DNA of 64,000 nt from CAZWTD01 sp964637345 (GTDB lineage: Bacteria; Patescibacteriota; Patescibacteriia; HK-STAS-PATE-3), in contig CAZWTD010000001.1 of NCBI GenBank assembly GCA_964637345.1, positions 22,092 to 86,091 on the forward strand. Direction: 5' to 3'. Position numbers and translations under genes: made by a program. The notes below the pieces were generated by a model. The model saw nothing but the letters and a program-made list of their open reading frames with translations, was not told the origin of the DNA and made no database searches. Positions 49,510-58,524 of this stretch are shown piece after piece. Position 1 is the stretch's first letter. Every line of letters starts with the position of its first letter.

Positions 49510-50432
49510 TGTTTTTTTGGAGATGAGTAGTGCTCCTTGAACCACGTCAGTGTTTTAGCCATTCCTTCTTTGAATGGTACGCTGGGTTTCCAGCCAATTC
49601 GTTCGTGTGCTAGAGAGTTATCCGCGAGAGTATCGTGCGGCTCAATACGTGGTTCGAGATGGACAACTGGGCCGCCGATCGCCTCAGCAATTTCGTTAAC
49701 GGTGTGGTTATCACCAGCCCCGATGTTCAAAACCTCGCCGTGGCCGACTTTCGGACTATTCATCGCGAGTACGTTAGCGCGCACCACGTCATCGATGTAT
49801 GTAAAGTCACGAGTTTGGGTTCCGTCGCCAGCAATCGTAAGCGGCTCACCCGCGGCTTTCTGACGACTGAAGACTGACAAAACCGTAACGTAGGCGCCCT
49901 CGGTTGCCATGCCCGGTCCGTAGACATTGAAATATCGTAAAGCGACCGTCTCAATATTCCAAAAGATGCTCGCGAGCCGGACGTATTCTTCGCCAACGTA
50001 TTTCTGAAGGCCATAGGGACTTTTTGGTCCCGGCTTCATCGTTTCCTTGAGCGGAAGGGAAATCGGGTCTCCATACGCCGAGGATGACGCTGAGTAGACC
50101 AAACGACGGACCCCAGCCTCTTTCGCTCCGAGGATGACATTCAGTGTTCCAGTGATGTTGACCTCGTTCGTTTCGCGGGGGTTTTGGATTGAAACCTGAA
50201 CGCGGGGAAGAGCGGCGACGTGGAAAACCCCTTCGATGCCGACGCAAGCTTTAGCGACCTCATCAGGATTTCGAATATCGCCAAAGAGAAACTCAGCGCG
50301 GGGGTCGAGTCGTTCTTTTTGTCCAGTTGAGAGATTATCAAGAACTCGAACTTGGTCCCCACGGTCTAGAAGAGCACGGACGAGGTGAGAACCAATAAAT
50401 CCTGCCCCTCCAGTAACGAGAAAATGCTTCAT
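49506..50432 (-). CDS. NAD-dependent nucleotide-sugar epimerase
   Basis: 308 residues from ATG 50432 (MKHFLVTGGAGFIGSHLV); an ATG three codons earlier (50441) is possible and would give a leader of about 9 nt. An extended SDR with DNLSTGQKERL, HVAALPRVQVSIQNP, SPYGLQKYVGE (YxxxK intact), RYFNVYGPGMATEGAY and GDGTQTRDFTYIDDVV. UDP-glucose/GlcNAc 4-epimerase is the best call. It heads a minus-strand operon. Confidence 0.9.
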   Translation of the reverse strand: MKHFLVTGGAGFIGSHLVRALLDRGDQVRVLDNLSTGQKERLDPRAEFLFGDIRNPDEVAKACVGIEGVFHVAALPRVQVSIQNPRETNEVNITGTLNVILGAKEAGVRRLVYSASSSAYGDPISLPLKETMKPGPKSPYGLQKYVGEEYVRLASIFWNIETVALRYFNVYGPGMATEGAYVTVLSVFSRQKAAGEPLTIAGDGTQTRDFTYIDDVVRANVLAMNSPKVGHGEVLNIGAGDNHTVNEIAEAIGGPVVHLEPRIEPHDTLADNSLAHERIGWKPSVPFKEGMAKTLTWFKEHYSSPKKQ

Positions 50433-50456
50433 GGTGGTCATGGATACGCGGCTTAG

Positions 50457-50485
50457 AGTATAAGATAGTTTAGCTAAAAAAACAA
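50457..50485 (-). promoter_or_regulatory. Possible promoter for minus glycan operon
   Basis: On the minus strand TTGTTT (50480-50485), 17 nt, TATACT (50457-50462). The -10 is good and the -35 moderate. It is divergent from the promoter at 50529-50558. Confidence 0.5.
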
Positions 50486-50528
50486 CATAGAAGTTGAGCT
50501 TTGTCTAGGGTGAACAGATTAGGAGGTT

Positions 50529-50558
50529 TTGACATCACGGGTTAGTTTTGCGTAGTAT
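50529..50558 (+). promoter_or_regulatory. Promoter for 50572 GT4 gene
   Basis: TTGACA (50529-50534), 18 nt, TAGTAT (50553-50558). The expected start near 50565 is about 7 nt before the ATG at 50572. This excludes the upstream in-frame codon at 50548 as a start, since it lies in the promoter. Confidence 0.65.
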
Positions 50559-50571
50559 TCTGTTAAATGAT

Positions 50572-51705
50572 ATGCGCCTTCTCCTCCTCGCTGAACAATT
50601 TCCTTTTACCTCGGACGGTGATTTTCGGGGCGGGGTTGAAGCACGAAGCTACTTCTCCGCGTTAGCTTTAAGTGCTGATCATCAGATTACGGTTTTCGCA
50701 GCCCAAGAGCGGAGCCGAACCCAGTCAGCGCTTCCAGGGATTGAAATTCGACGGCTTGGTCCGCCACGTTCCTCAGTTGGGAAAGCTGGATTTTGGTTTC
50801 GTTTTCGTTACGCTCTCGCTGTCCTTCGCGAGGCTCGTCAACTTGATTTTGACGCTGTTGAGGGAACAAATCACCTCACGTATGAATTAGCCCGTCGTTT
50901 GGCGACGAAGAAGAAGGTTGCTGCATTTGCCACCTATCACGACCTTTGGATTGGAGAATGGAAGCAGCATTTTGGACGCTTAAAGGGTTTTATTGGGGAG
51001 TGGGTCGAACAGCGGACTCTGCGCTATCCTTGGAAGAAAATTATTGCCGTGAGTACGGTTACCCGCGCGAAGCTCATCGAGCACGGAGTGTCCCCGGACC
51101 GGATCGTCGTTGTGCCGAATGGAGTCCCAACCGATCACTTGCCCGCGGTTCAAGACCGTGATGAGCGCCCTACTATTTCTTACGTAGGCCGGCTTGTTTC
51201 CTACAAACGTGTTGATGACCTTCTCGCGGCGCTTACGCGCCTCCGCGAGTTAATCCCCAATGTACTCTTGCGAATCATTGGAAGCGGCCCGGAGCGTCCA
51301 TCACTCGAGAGAGCAGTTCGACAACGTGGACTTCGCGACCATGTCGTTTTTCACGGCTTCATTCCTCGACTCACAGACGTTCTTGACCTCGTTGCTCGTA
51401 GCCACGCTTTCTGCCTTCCTTCAACCCTGGAGGGCTTTGGCCTTGTTACCATTGAAGCGATGGCGGTCGGAACGCCGTACGTCGCAACGGACATTCCGCC
51501 GACGGTGGAGGTGACTCAGAATGGCATCGGCGGGATTCTCTACCCGCCCGGAAATATTGATGACCTCACCGCCGGACTTCAGGCAATTCTGACTGATCGA
51601 GCCTATGGAGATCAGCTTGGGAAGGCCGGCCAAGCCTTCGTTCTCGCTGAATACGACTGGTCAAAGCTCTCTGAGCAGCTTCGCGCTGCCTATCGCGACT
51701 CTTAA
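50572..51705 (+). CDS. GT4 family glycosyltransferase
   Basis: 377 residues (MRLLLLAEQFPF...). The acceptor loop is GDFRGGVEARSYFSAL, and the donor motifs are TISYVGRLVSYKRVDDLLAAL, IIGSGPERPSLERAV and EGFGLVTIEAMAVGTPYV. This is a retaining GT-B enzyme of unknown substrate. The start is fixed by its promoter. A 64-nt gap with a TAGAAT -10-like box (51736-51741) precedes the next gene. Confidence 0.9.
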   Translation: MRLLLLAEQFPFTSDGDFRGGVEARSYFSALALSADHQITVFAAQERSRTQSALPGIEIRRLGPPRSSVGKAGFWFRFRYALAVLREARQLDFDAVEGTNHLTYELARRLATKKKVAAFATYHDLWIGEWKQHFGRLKGFIGEWVEQRTLRYPWKKIIAVSTVTRAKLIEHGVSPDRIVVVPNGVPTDHLPAVQDRDERPTISYVGRLVSYKRVDDLLAALTRLRELIPNVLLRIIGSGPERPSLERAVRQRGLRDHVVFHGFIPRLTDVLDLVARSHAFCLPSTLEGFGLVTIEAMAVGTPYVATDIPPTVEVTQNGIGGILYPPGNIDDLTAGLQAILTDRAYGDQLGKAGQAFVLAEYDWSKLSEQLRAAYRDS

Positions 51706-51769
51706 GTTTTGCTTCGTCAATTTTGCTTTTAATGCTAGAATATGACAGCTTAATGCTGATTCTTTCGCT

Positions 51770-52252
51770 ATGATTGACGGAGTTCAAATTAAAACCTTAA
51801 AAGTTTTTCAGGATGTTCCGGACCGTCCAGAGGATACAGGTAGCGGCGGTTTTTTGATGGAGGTTCTGCGCGATGATGACGGCTTACTGAAAAAATTCGG
51901 CCAGTCGACGTTTACGTCAGCTTCGAAAGGAATCATTAAGGCTTTTCATTACCACGAACGACAAGACGATTTATGGTTTGTCGCAACCGGGCGAGCTAAA
52001 GTAGTTCTACACGATCTACGTGAGGGTTCGCCAACGAAAGGGCAGACTGATGTTCTTTACGCTGGAAGAGATGATTATAAGCTTATCGTCATTCCTGTCG
52101 GCGTGGCCCACGGGTATCAAGTTCTGAGCGAGGAGCCGGTGCTGTTGTTTTACCACACAACCGAATCCTACCAGGCGGCGCATCCTGATGAGAAACGGCT
52201 GGCCTGGGATGATCCGGCCATCGGGTTTGACTGGAGCGCAGATTTGTCATGA
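51770..52252 (+). CDS. RmlC-like cupin (dTDP-4-dehydrorhamnose 3,5-epimerase family)
   Basis: 160 residues. The cupin core has GIIKAFHYHERQDDLWFVATGRAKVVLHD (about 54-82), with the His residues expected for the RmlC catalytic base, KLIVIPVGVAHGYQV, and a C-terminal DPAIGFDWS typical of the family. In the dTDP-rhamnose pathway it would act between RmlB and RmlD, both encoded at 54.5-56.4 kb, although those genes have a separate promoter. It is shorter and less typical than canonical RmlC. It is coupled by ATGA to a PfkB kinase. Confidence 0.8.
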   Translation: MIDGVQIKTLKVFQDVPDRPEDTGSGGFLMEVLRDDDGLLKKFGQSTFTSASKGIIKAFHYHERQDDLWFVATGRAKVVLHDLREGSPTKGQTDVLYAGRDDYKLIVIPVGVAHGYQVLSEEPVLLFYHTTESYQAAHPDEKRLAWDDPAIGFDWSADLS

Positions 52253-53184
52253 CAGACCGAGTTCTAGTATCAGGATCATTGGCGATAGACCGGATCATGG
52301 ATTTTCCCGGCTTCTTTCCGGATCATATTGTTCCGGGAAAGCTTCATGTGCTGAATGTGAGTTTTCACGTTGAAAGCTTTCAAGAAAGTTTTGGGGGGAC
52401 TGCCGGTAATATCGCCTATAGTCTTGGTCGCTTAGGCTTACGACCTCGTATCCTGGCGAGTATAGGGTCAGATGCAAAACGTTATGAACAGCATCTCCGT
52501 GAATCAGGGGTTTTACTGGATTCGGTTCGACGGGTTACTCAAACCCCGACCGCTACTGCGATGATCATTACCGACCGAGCTGATAATCAAATTACTGGGT
52601 TCTATCCAGGTGCATTGATGACCCCGGTCTCTGGCGGTGCAATACCAAACAACGCTGATCTAGCAATTGTGGCTCCAGGAAATCTTGAAGACATGGTCCG
52701 TCTTCCCGGTAGGTACCGTCAACGTCGAATCCCGTTTTTTTTCGATCCCGGTCAACAGATTGTTCGTCTGAGTTCAAAGGCATTAAAAGATGGGCTTCAA
52801 GGATCGATTGGACTCCTTGGTAATGACTACGAAATTGCGCTCATAAAGAAGAAGACGGGTCTCTCAAAGCAAGCGTTAGTAAAACGAGCGGGTATGGTCA
52901 TTACGACGCTAGGATCAAAAGGTTCGCTTTGTGAAACGCCGACCGCACATTTTCGCGTTCCTCCAGCTAAGCCGACGAAGGTTCTTGATCCTACAGGAGC
53001 CGGTGATGCCTTTCGCGCAGGCTTGCTTTTCGGTCTCATTCAGGGTTGGCCAATGCAAAAAGCAGCGCGGTTTGGGTCTGTCGTAGCTGTGTACGCTATT
53101 GAAACTCAAGGAACTCAATCACCGAAACTTTCTCGCGCCTCAGCTTTTACTAGGTATTATCGAACGTTTAAGGAACGCCTATGA
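52249..53184 (+). CDS. PfkB-family kinase, probable adenosine kinase
   Basis: 311 residues. The ribokinase/PfkB signature DPTGAGDAFRAGLL is near 249-262 with the catalytic Asp, and the N-terminal GGTAGNIAYSLGRLGL gives the substrate-side glycines. It lies in ATGA overlaps between the RmlC-like gene and adenosylhomocysteinase. PfkB-type adenosine kinases are known in bacteria and archaea, so removal of the adenosine released by adenosylhomocysteinase is the most economical role. A sugar kinase remains possible. Confidence 0.82.
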   Translation: MTDRVLVSGSLAIDRIMDFPGFFPDHIVPGKLHVLNVSFHVESFQESFGGTAGNIAYSLGRLGLRPRILASIGSDAKRYEQHLRESGVLLDSVRRVTQTPTATAMIITDRADNQITGFYPGALMTPVSGGAIPNNADLAIVAPGNLEDMVRLPGRYRQRRIPFFFDPGQQIVRLSSKALKDGLQGSIGLLGNDYEIALIKKKTGLSKQALVKRAGMVITTLGSKGSLCETPTAHFRVPPAKPTKVLDPTGAGDAFRAGLLFGLIQGWPMQKAARFGSVVAVYAIETQGTQSPKLSRASAFTRYYRTFKERL

Positions 53185-54437
53185 AATACGATATTGTTTC
53201 CCTCCGCTTGGCTGATCGCGGCCGAGAACGCATGGCCTGGGCAGAACGTTCAATGGACGTCCTCCGCGGCATTCGGGAACGCTTTACGAAAGAAAAACCG
53301 TTCCGCGGCTCAACGATCGCAGCTTGTTTGCATATTACGGTTGAAACGGCGAACCTTTTGAAAACCTTAAAAGCCGGTGGCGCTCACGTAGTTGCCTGCG
53401 CGTCAAATCCACTCTCAACCCAAGATGATACGGCGGCAACCCTCGTTCGCGATGAAAAAATTTCCGTCTTCGCGAAACGCGGCGCCAGCCGAAGTGTGTA
53501 TTATCGGCACTTAAATGCCGCGCTCGATGCCAAGCCAAACATTACGATTGACGATGGCGCTGACCTTGTTTCTCTTCTCCATGGAAAGAGGAGTGAGGAC
53601 GCTGGCCGCATTTGGGCGAGTATGGAAGAGACGACAACCGGCGTGATCCGACTTCGGAGCCTGGCTAAGTCCGGGAAGTTGAAATTCCCCGTGATCGCCG
53701 TGAATGACGCGAAGACAAAGCACATGTTTGATAACCGTTACGGGACAGGCCAGAGTACCCTAGACGGCATTATTCGAGCAACAAACATCCTTCTCGCCGG
53801 AAAAACAGTGGTGATCGCCGGCTATGGTTGGTGCGGTCGGGGGACAGCGGTTCGCGCGCGTGGACTTGGTGCGCACGTCATTGTTACCGAGGTTGACCCG
53901 GTGAAGGCAATCGAAGCGATGATGGATGGTTTCCGGGTGATGCCGATGCGAGAGGCCGCACCCCTTGGTGACCTATTTATCACCTTGACCGGTGATATTC
54001 ACGTGCTCAGACCGGAGCACTTCCGTATCATGAAGGACGGAGCAATTCTCGCAAACTCTGGTCATTTTGACGTCGAGATTGATCTCCCTGGATTAACGAA
54101 GATGAGCCGGAAACAGGCTCGAGTTCGTGAGGAGGTCGTTGAATATACCCTTACTCCGAAGCGACGAATCATTGTGCTGTCCGAAGGGCGACTCATTAAC
54201 CTTGCAGCAGCCGAAGGTCACCCTCCTTCAGTAATGGATATGAGCTTTGCAAACCAGGCCCTGGCCGCGGAATATATCGTGACCCACCGACGGAAACTTA
54301 AGGCGCAGGTCTATGGAATTCCCGAGGACATCGACCAAGAAATCGCCCGGCTCAAACTAGCCGCAATGGGATCGAGCATTGATCGGCTAACTCCCGAACA
54401 ACGGGAGTATTTGTCTGCCTGGGAGCATGGAACCTAA
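53181..54437 (+). CDS. ahcY: Adenosylhomocysteinase
   Basis: 418 residues. The family blocks are in order: ACLHITVETANLLKTL, CASNPLSTQDDTAATL, TIDDGADLV, EETTTGVIRL, FDNRYGTGQSTLDGI, NAD-binding VIAGYGWCGRGTAVRARG and ILANSGHFDVEID. The enzyme hydrolyses S-adenosylhomocysteine to adenosine and homocysteine using bound NAD. The start overlaps the PfkB kinase stop (ATGA). With metK at 17.5 kb and the kinase beside it, much of a methyl cycle is encoded within the window. Confidence 0.95.
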   Translation: MKYDIVSLRLADRGRERMAWAERSMDVLRGIRERFTKEKPFRGSTIAACLHITVETANLLKTLKAGGAHVVACASNPLSTQDDTAATLVRDEKISVFAKRGASRSVYYRHLNAALDAKPNITIDDGADLVSLLHGKRSEDAGRIWASMEETTTGVIRLRSLAKSGKLKFPVIAVNDAKTKHMFDNRYGTGQSTLDGIIRATNILLAGKTVVIAGYGWCGRGTAVRARGLGAHVIVTEVDPVKAIEAMMDGFRVMPMREAAPLGDLFITLTGDIHVLRPEHFRIMKDGAILANSGHFDVEIDLPGLTKMSRKQARVREEVVEYTLTPKRRIIVLSEGRLINLAAAEGHPPSVMDMSFANQALAAEYIVTHRRKLKAQVYGIPEDIDQEIARLKLAAMGSSIDRLTPEQREYLSAWEHGT

Positions 54438-54482
54438 GGGAAGTCCTACGACCCTGGTCTTGAATTTCTAGGGTAGAGTCGC

Positions 54483-54511
54483 TTGTCCTTTTTAGCCATT
54501 TCCCTTACCAT
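54483..54511 (+). promoter_or_regulatory. Promoter for rmlB-rmlD-rmlA
   Basis: TTGTCC (54483-54488), 17 nt, TACCAT (54506-54511), moderate match. The start would be near 54518, 3 nt before the ATG at 54521. A weak stem (CCCTGG 54452-54457 with CTAGGG 54468-54473) lies upstream, without a T-tract. Confidence 0.45.
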
Positions 54512-54520
54512 ATTGGCTGT

Positions 54521-55549
54521 ATGCGTATTCTTGTAACCGGGGGGGCTGGCTTTATGGGGTCGGATTTTATCCGCTACCTTATTGGCACATACCCGGATGT
54601 TCAGGTTCTCAATTTTGATAAGCTGACCTACTGCGGCAACCCGGCGAACGTGGCTGAGGTGGCCGAAGATTCGCGCTACGAGTTCGTCCAGGGCGATATC
54701 GCTGATCGGGGACGCGTCCGCGAAACTTTTGCGCGTTTTCACCCCGAGGCTGTAGTGAATTTCGCAGCTGAGACACACGTCGATCGGTCGATCCTTGATC
54801 CGACGGCCTTTGCGCAAACAGATGTCATCGGAACATTGACGCTCCTCCAAGCTATCCGTGAATTTCCGGTTGAGCGCTATATTCAAATTTCGACAGACGA
54901 GGTGTATGGGCCAATCGCTGACGGTGAAGTCGATGAGTCGGCCCCTTTTCGTCCCTCAAGCCCATATGCTGCTTCAAAAGCCGGGGCTGATCATCTCGTG
55001 ACTGCTTTTGCGACGACGTACCATCTTCCAGTCATTACGACTCACGCAGCGAACAATTACGGCCCCCACCAGTATCCTGAGAAATTCATTCCGTTGTTCA
55101 TCACGAATTTACTCGAAGGAAAAACAGTCCCGGTTTACGGAAACGGTCAAAATGTTCGCGAGTGGCTTTTCGTTCGGGACCATAGCCGAGCGGTTGATCG
55201 TATACTCCGACATGGACAACTCGGGGAAAGCTACAACATCGGTTCTGGCGTGCGAAAGGCAAATCTCGATGTGACGCATGAACTTCTGAAACTCGTCGGT
55301 TGCGATGAATCAAGGATTGCGCATGTTGAGGATCGACTTGGTCACGATTTACGTTACGCAGTGAATGCCGCGAAGCTTCGAGCCTTGGGTTGGGCGCCGT
55401 CCGGAGATTTTGCTGAACATCTTCGACAGACCGTCGAGTGGTACCAGTCACACGAAGATTGGTGGAAGCCGTTAAAGAGCGGGGCCTATCTTGAGTACTA
55501 CGAGAAGCAGTATGGCCGCTCATCGTCAGTGAAATCCCAAGCGACATGA
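54521..55549 (+). CDS. rmlB: dTDP-glucose 4,6-dehydratase
   Basis: 342 residues: GGAGFMGSDFIRYL (NAD), FDKLTYCGNPANV, NFAAETHVDRSI (RmlB-specific), STDEVYG, active-site YAASKAGADHLV (YxxxK), ANNYGPHQYPEKFIP and GNGQNVREWLFV. It converts dTDP-glucose to dTDP-4-keto-6-deoxyglucose, the second step of dTDP-L-rhamnose synthesis. It is followed by rmlD (ATGA overlap) and rmlA 3 nt later. Confidence 0.96.
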   Translation: MRILVTGGAGFMGSDFIRYLIGTYPDVQVLNFDKLTYCGNPANVAEVAEDSRYEFVQGDIADRGRVRETFARFHPEAVVNFAAETHVDRSILDPTAFAQTDVIGTLTLLQAIREFPVERYIQISTDEVYGPIADGEVDESAPFRPSSPYAASKAGADHLVTAFATTYHLPVITTHAANNYGPHQYPEKFIPLFITNLLEGKTVPVYGNGQNVREWLFVRDHSRAVDRILRHGQLGESYNIGSGVRKANLDVTHELLKLVGCDESRIAHVEDRLGHDLRYAVNAAKLRALGWAPSGDFAEHLRQTVEWYQSHEDWWKPLKSGAYLEYYEKQYGRSSSVKSQAT

Positions 55550-56376
55550 AAAAGCGGCTCCTTATTCTCGGCGCGCGCGGAATGCTTGGATACGATCTCC
55601 AACGGATTTTTGCGGATTATGAACCGACCTGTTGGGATCGCGAAGAGCTCGATATTGGTGATGACAAGGCGGTCAGAAAAGCGATAAAAAAGCTTAAGCC
55701 GGAACTAGTCATAAACGCTGCAGCATATACGGCGGTTGATGATTGTGAGTCCTCGTCGGGGCTGGCTATGCAAATTAACGGTGACGCCGTTGGAAGCATT
55801 GCTGATGCGTGTGCTGAAATTGGCGCGGTACTTGTCCATCTCTCTACTGATTACGTATTCGACGGGGCTCGGGCTGATGGATATGCGGAGGATGATAAGC
55901 CAAACCCCCTCAATGCGTATGGGCAATCAAAACTTCGTGGCGAACACCTTCTCCAAGAGGCAACAAAGCGCTTCTACCTGGTTCGGACAGCCTGGCTTTA
56001 CGGACGAAACGGAAAGAATTTCGTCGATACGATGTTGAATCTTGCCCAGAAGCGTCAGCCCATCCGCGTCGTCGATGACCAGGTCGGATCGCCTTCGTAT
56101 TCTGCTGATGTCGCGAAGGGGATTCGTGAACTTGTCGACCAAGAGCACCCCTTTGGGATTTATCATCTAACCAACGACGGTGCGACGAGCTGGTACGGAC
56201 TCGCGAAAGAGATTTTCCGGTTGACGAAGCAGGATGTCCAACTGACCGCGGTCCGGAGCTCGGAATTTCCACGGGCGGCCCAGCGGCCGGCTTGTTCGAT
56301 TCTCCGCAATACGAAACTTCCCGCGCTCCGGCATTGGACGGCGGCGCTGGCCGACTATTTAACGACGAAAGGGTAG
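55546..56376 (+). CDS. rmlD: dTDP-4-dehydrorhamnose reductase
   Basis: 276 residues. The N-terminal LILGARGMLGYDLQ nucleotide-binding motif, VINAAAYTAVDDCE, STDYVFDG, the YGQSKLRGEH active site (YxxxK), VRTAWLYG and VDDQVGSPSYSADVA are all RmlD signatures. It reduces the 4-keto sugar to dTDP-L-rhamnose with NAD(P)H. It is coupled to rmlB by ATGA. Confidence 0.95.
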   Translation: MKKRLLILGARGMLGYDLQRIFADYEPTCWDREELDIGDDKAVRKAIKKLKPELVINAAAYTAVDDCESSSGLAMQINGDAVGSIADACAEIGAVLVHLSTDYVFDGARADGYAEDDKPNPLNAYGQSKLRGEHLLQEATKRFYLVRTAWLYGRNGKNFVDTMLNLAQKRQPIRVVDDQVGSPSYSADVAKGIRELVDQEHPFGIYHLTNDGATSWYGLAKEIFRLTKQDVQLTAVRSSEFPRAAQRPACSILRNTKLPALRHWTAALADYLTTKG

Positions 56377-56379
56377 CGT

Positions 56380-57120
56380 ATGAAAGGTGTAATCTTGGCT
56401 GGCGGAAAGGCAACGCGGCTCCGACCTCTTACACTCGTGACGAATAAGCACCTTCTCCCGATTTATCATAAGCCGATGATTTACTATCCGCTTGAGTCAA
56501 TGGCGCAAGCGGGTATTCGGGATGTTCTCCTTATCACAGGCCCGGACCATTCAGGGAGCTTTATCAATCTTCTTCGGTCAGGGAACGAATTCGGTCTTCG
56601 GATTTCCTATGAAATCCAAGAAGAAGCTAAAGGTCTTTCCGATGCGGTTTCCATTGCCGAACGCTTTGTTGACGGCGAGCGAATGCTCGTCATCCTAGGT
56701 GATAATATTTTTCGCCATAATCTCAAACCTGCCGTTGATGCCTTTGAGAAGCAGGAGCGCGGTGCAATGGTCTTCGCGAAGGAAATGCCAATTGAAGTTG
56801 CCCAGCAGTACGGGGTTATCGAATTAGACGATACCGGTCGGGTTCGCTCGATTGTTGAAAAACCAAAAGAGCCGAAGTCAAACCTCGTGCAGACGGGCAT
56901 CTACATGTATGACTCCCAATGTTTTGACTTTATTCGAAAACTCTCGCCATCAGCGCGAGGCGAGCTCGAAATTACCGATTTGAATAATTTTTACGTCAAC
57001 CAGGGCACGATGACTTGCGAGCGGATGTCGAGCTGGTGGGTTGATGCGGGCACATCCTTTGACGAGCTCCTCCGAGCGAACCGTATCGTAGCCGAAGAGC
57101 TCCAGAAAAACGGGTACTAG
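56380..57120 (+). CDS. rmlA: Glucose-1-phosphate thymidylyltransferase (short form)
   Basis: 246 residues. The N-terminal VILAGGKATRLRPLT motif has Ala where the nucleotide-binding G-x-G-T-R-L motif usually has its second Gly. NKHLLPIYHKPMIYYPLESM, GDNIFRHN, YGVIELDDTGRVRSIVEKP and LNNFYVNQGTM support RmlA. It activates glucose-1-phosphate with dTTP as the first step of the dTDP-rhamnose pathway. The length fits the short RmlA type without the allosteric C-terminal extension. The stop lies 3 nt from the convergent gene at 57124. Confidence 0.93.
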   Translation: MKGVILAGGKATRLRPLTLVTNKHLLPIYHKPMIYYPLESMAQAGIRDVLLITGPDHSGSFINLLRSGNEFGLRISYEIQEEAKGLSDAVSIAERFVDGERMLVILGDNIFRHNLKPAVDAFEKQERGAMVFAKEMPIEVAQQYGVIELDDTGRVRSIVEKPKEPKSNLVQTGIYMYDSQCFDFIRKLSPSARGELEITDLNNFYVNQGTMTCERMSSWWVDAGTSFDELLRANRIVAEELQKNGY

Positions 57121-57123
57121 TGC

Positions 57124-58440
57124 CTATTGCAGCTTAAGTTGATGTAGAGTTGTTTTGTTGTCTCGCAGAAAGATGCGAAGCTCTTTTTGATCAAAACCAA
57201 CTACGCTCGCTTGTTCAAAGCGGGCGAGTTCGGTCCGAACCGGGGATCGGCCGGCAAAGTCGATGGCGTCAAGGCCATCGCTATCGAGAAAGAGCAGCGC
57301 TTGACCCTCAGAAAACCAAGTAAAGCCGCCGTAGGGACTTGTTTGTCGCGTCAGTGTCGTCGTTGACCCGGATCGCAAATCGGTCAGAAGAAGTTCGTAA
57401 CCGTCGCCACTCGCAACGTAGCGGCCATTTGAATCCATTGAGAATTCGGTACAGCGACCGGGGAGCGTCTGGCGCTCGAGAACCCCGCTAGAAACCCTAT
57501 GATAGAGTACGCAGCGCTTCGAACCATCAATAATGCCGAACCAACCATTTGTGCCTTGAAGGAAGTGGGAAGAGCCGTTCTCAAGGCGGGCAAGTGTTTC
57601 CGGTTCATTTTTCGTTGGGTCAAAGAGGGCGAGAACCGTTCCTTCGCCTTCTTGAGTGAGGATATACCCGCCTGCTTGGGCCGGCAGCCAGTCGATCACC
57701 TGAGAAGAGAGGAGCGGGGTGGTACTTTTCGTGGCGAGGTCGTAGCGGGCGAAGGCTCCTTGAATATTGCCAAAGAGAAGGTCATCCAGTCGTGGGCCCC
57801 ACCAGATCCGCTCAAACTGATCTTGAATAACGTATTCTTCTCCAGCTGGTTCAACCGAGAGCACGCTGAACTTCGGATGGCCGGATTCAGCACTACGTTC
57901 GATGAGGAGGCGCCGACCCTGGGGTGACCAGTCGAGTGAAAGTATTGTTTCGTCGACAGGGAGCTCAAGCAGCGTTTCGCCTGACTTCGGTTCCAGGACG
58001 ATAAGCTCCCTCGGGTCATCGCTTATATAGGCGAGGCGGCCTGTTTCAGGGTCGAGCGCCGCAAGGGTCGCTTGTTGGGCAAGCACAGCAGCTGGTTCAG
58101 ATGATTGGAACAGGACAGCGTCTTCGAGGATTGTTGACCGTTGTCCTTCGATGCGTACCGCCCCAGCCCAGTCATAATAGCCAGATTTCGTTATTCGAAC
58201 GGTATACTCGCCCGGCATGATGGAGAATGTCGCCGGGGTTGATTTTTGCTCATCAAGAGGGTGTATTGAAACCGTTGCAGTTTTTGGCAGCGCGGTGACG
58301 GACAGTAGTCCGGTTCGGACGACTCGGCGGTTTGTCCAGTCGAGTCGAAAACCGCTGGCGTACAGTGTGAGGAGCGGTGCAACAAGCACAAAAACGGCGA
58401 TGGTGAGCAGGAAGTAAAGCGTTTTGATGCGCTGGGTCAT
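57124..58440 (-). CDS. Membrane-anchored PEGA-domain protein with propeller-like repeats
   Basis: 438 residues. An N-terminal membrane helix (about 8-29) is followed by a PEGA domain (about 55-95: TVSIHPLDEQKSTPATFSI, GEYTVRITKSGYYDW). The remainder consists of WD/TolB-like beta-propeller blades with recurrent GRLAYISDD, LSLDWSPQGRRLLI, GRYVASGDGYELLLTDLRSG and FTWFSEGQALLFLDSDG stretches. It is probably an outward-facing scaffold or sensor. It ends 3 nt from rmlA and is divergent from murA. Confidence 0.85.
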   Translation of the reverse strand: MTQRIKTLYFLLTIAVFVLVAPLLTLYASGFRLDWTNRRVVRTGLLSVTALPKTATVSIHPLDEQKSTPATFSIMPGEYTVRITKSGYYDWAGAVRIEGQRSTILEDAVLFQSSEPAAVLAQQATLAALDPETGRLAYISDDPRELIVLEPKSGETLLELPVDETILSLDWSPQGRRLLIERSAESGHPKFSVLSVEPAGEEYVIQDQFERIWWGPRLDDLLFGNIQGAFARYDLATKSTTPLLSSQVIDWLPAQAGGYILTQEGEGTVLALFDPTKNEPETLARLENGSSHFLQGTNGWFGIIDGSKRCVLYHRVSSGVLERQTLPGRCTEFSMDSNGRYVASGDGYELLLTDLRSGSTTTLTRQTSPYGGFTWFSEGQALLFLDSDGLDAIDFAGRSPVRTELARFEQASVVGFDQKELRIFLRDNKTTLHQLKLQ

Positions 58441-58441
58441 T

Positions 58442-58470
58442 TTGACGTTCGGAAATGCCTACGGTATGCT
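58442..58470 (+). promoter_or_regulatory. Promoter for murA
   Basis: TTGACG (58442-58447), 17 nt, TATGCT (58465-58470). The leader before the ATG at 58525 is about 48 nt. The -35 lies 1 nt from the ATG of the divergent PEGA-protein gene. Confidence 0.65.
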
Positions 58471-58524
58471 ACGAAGGCCCTAAGGACGGAGTTTATCAGA
58501 AAAAGCCCGGAAAAGCTAGATCCT

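Noticed and set aside
54452..54473. Terminator after ahcY
   Set aside because: The six-pair stem has a ten-base loop and no T-tract, so it is too weak to list on its own.
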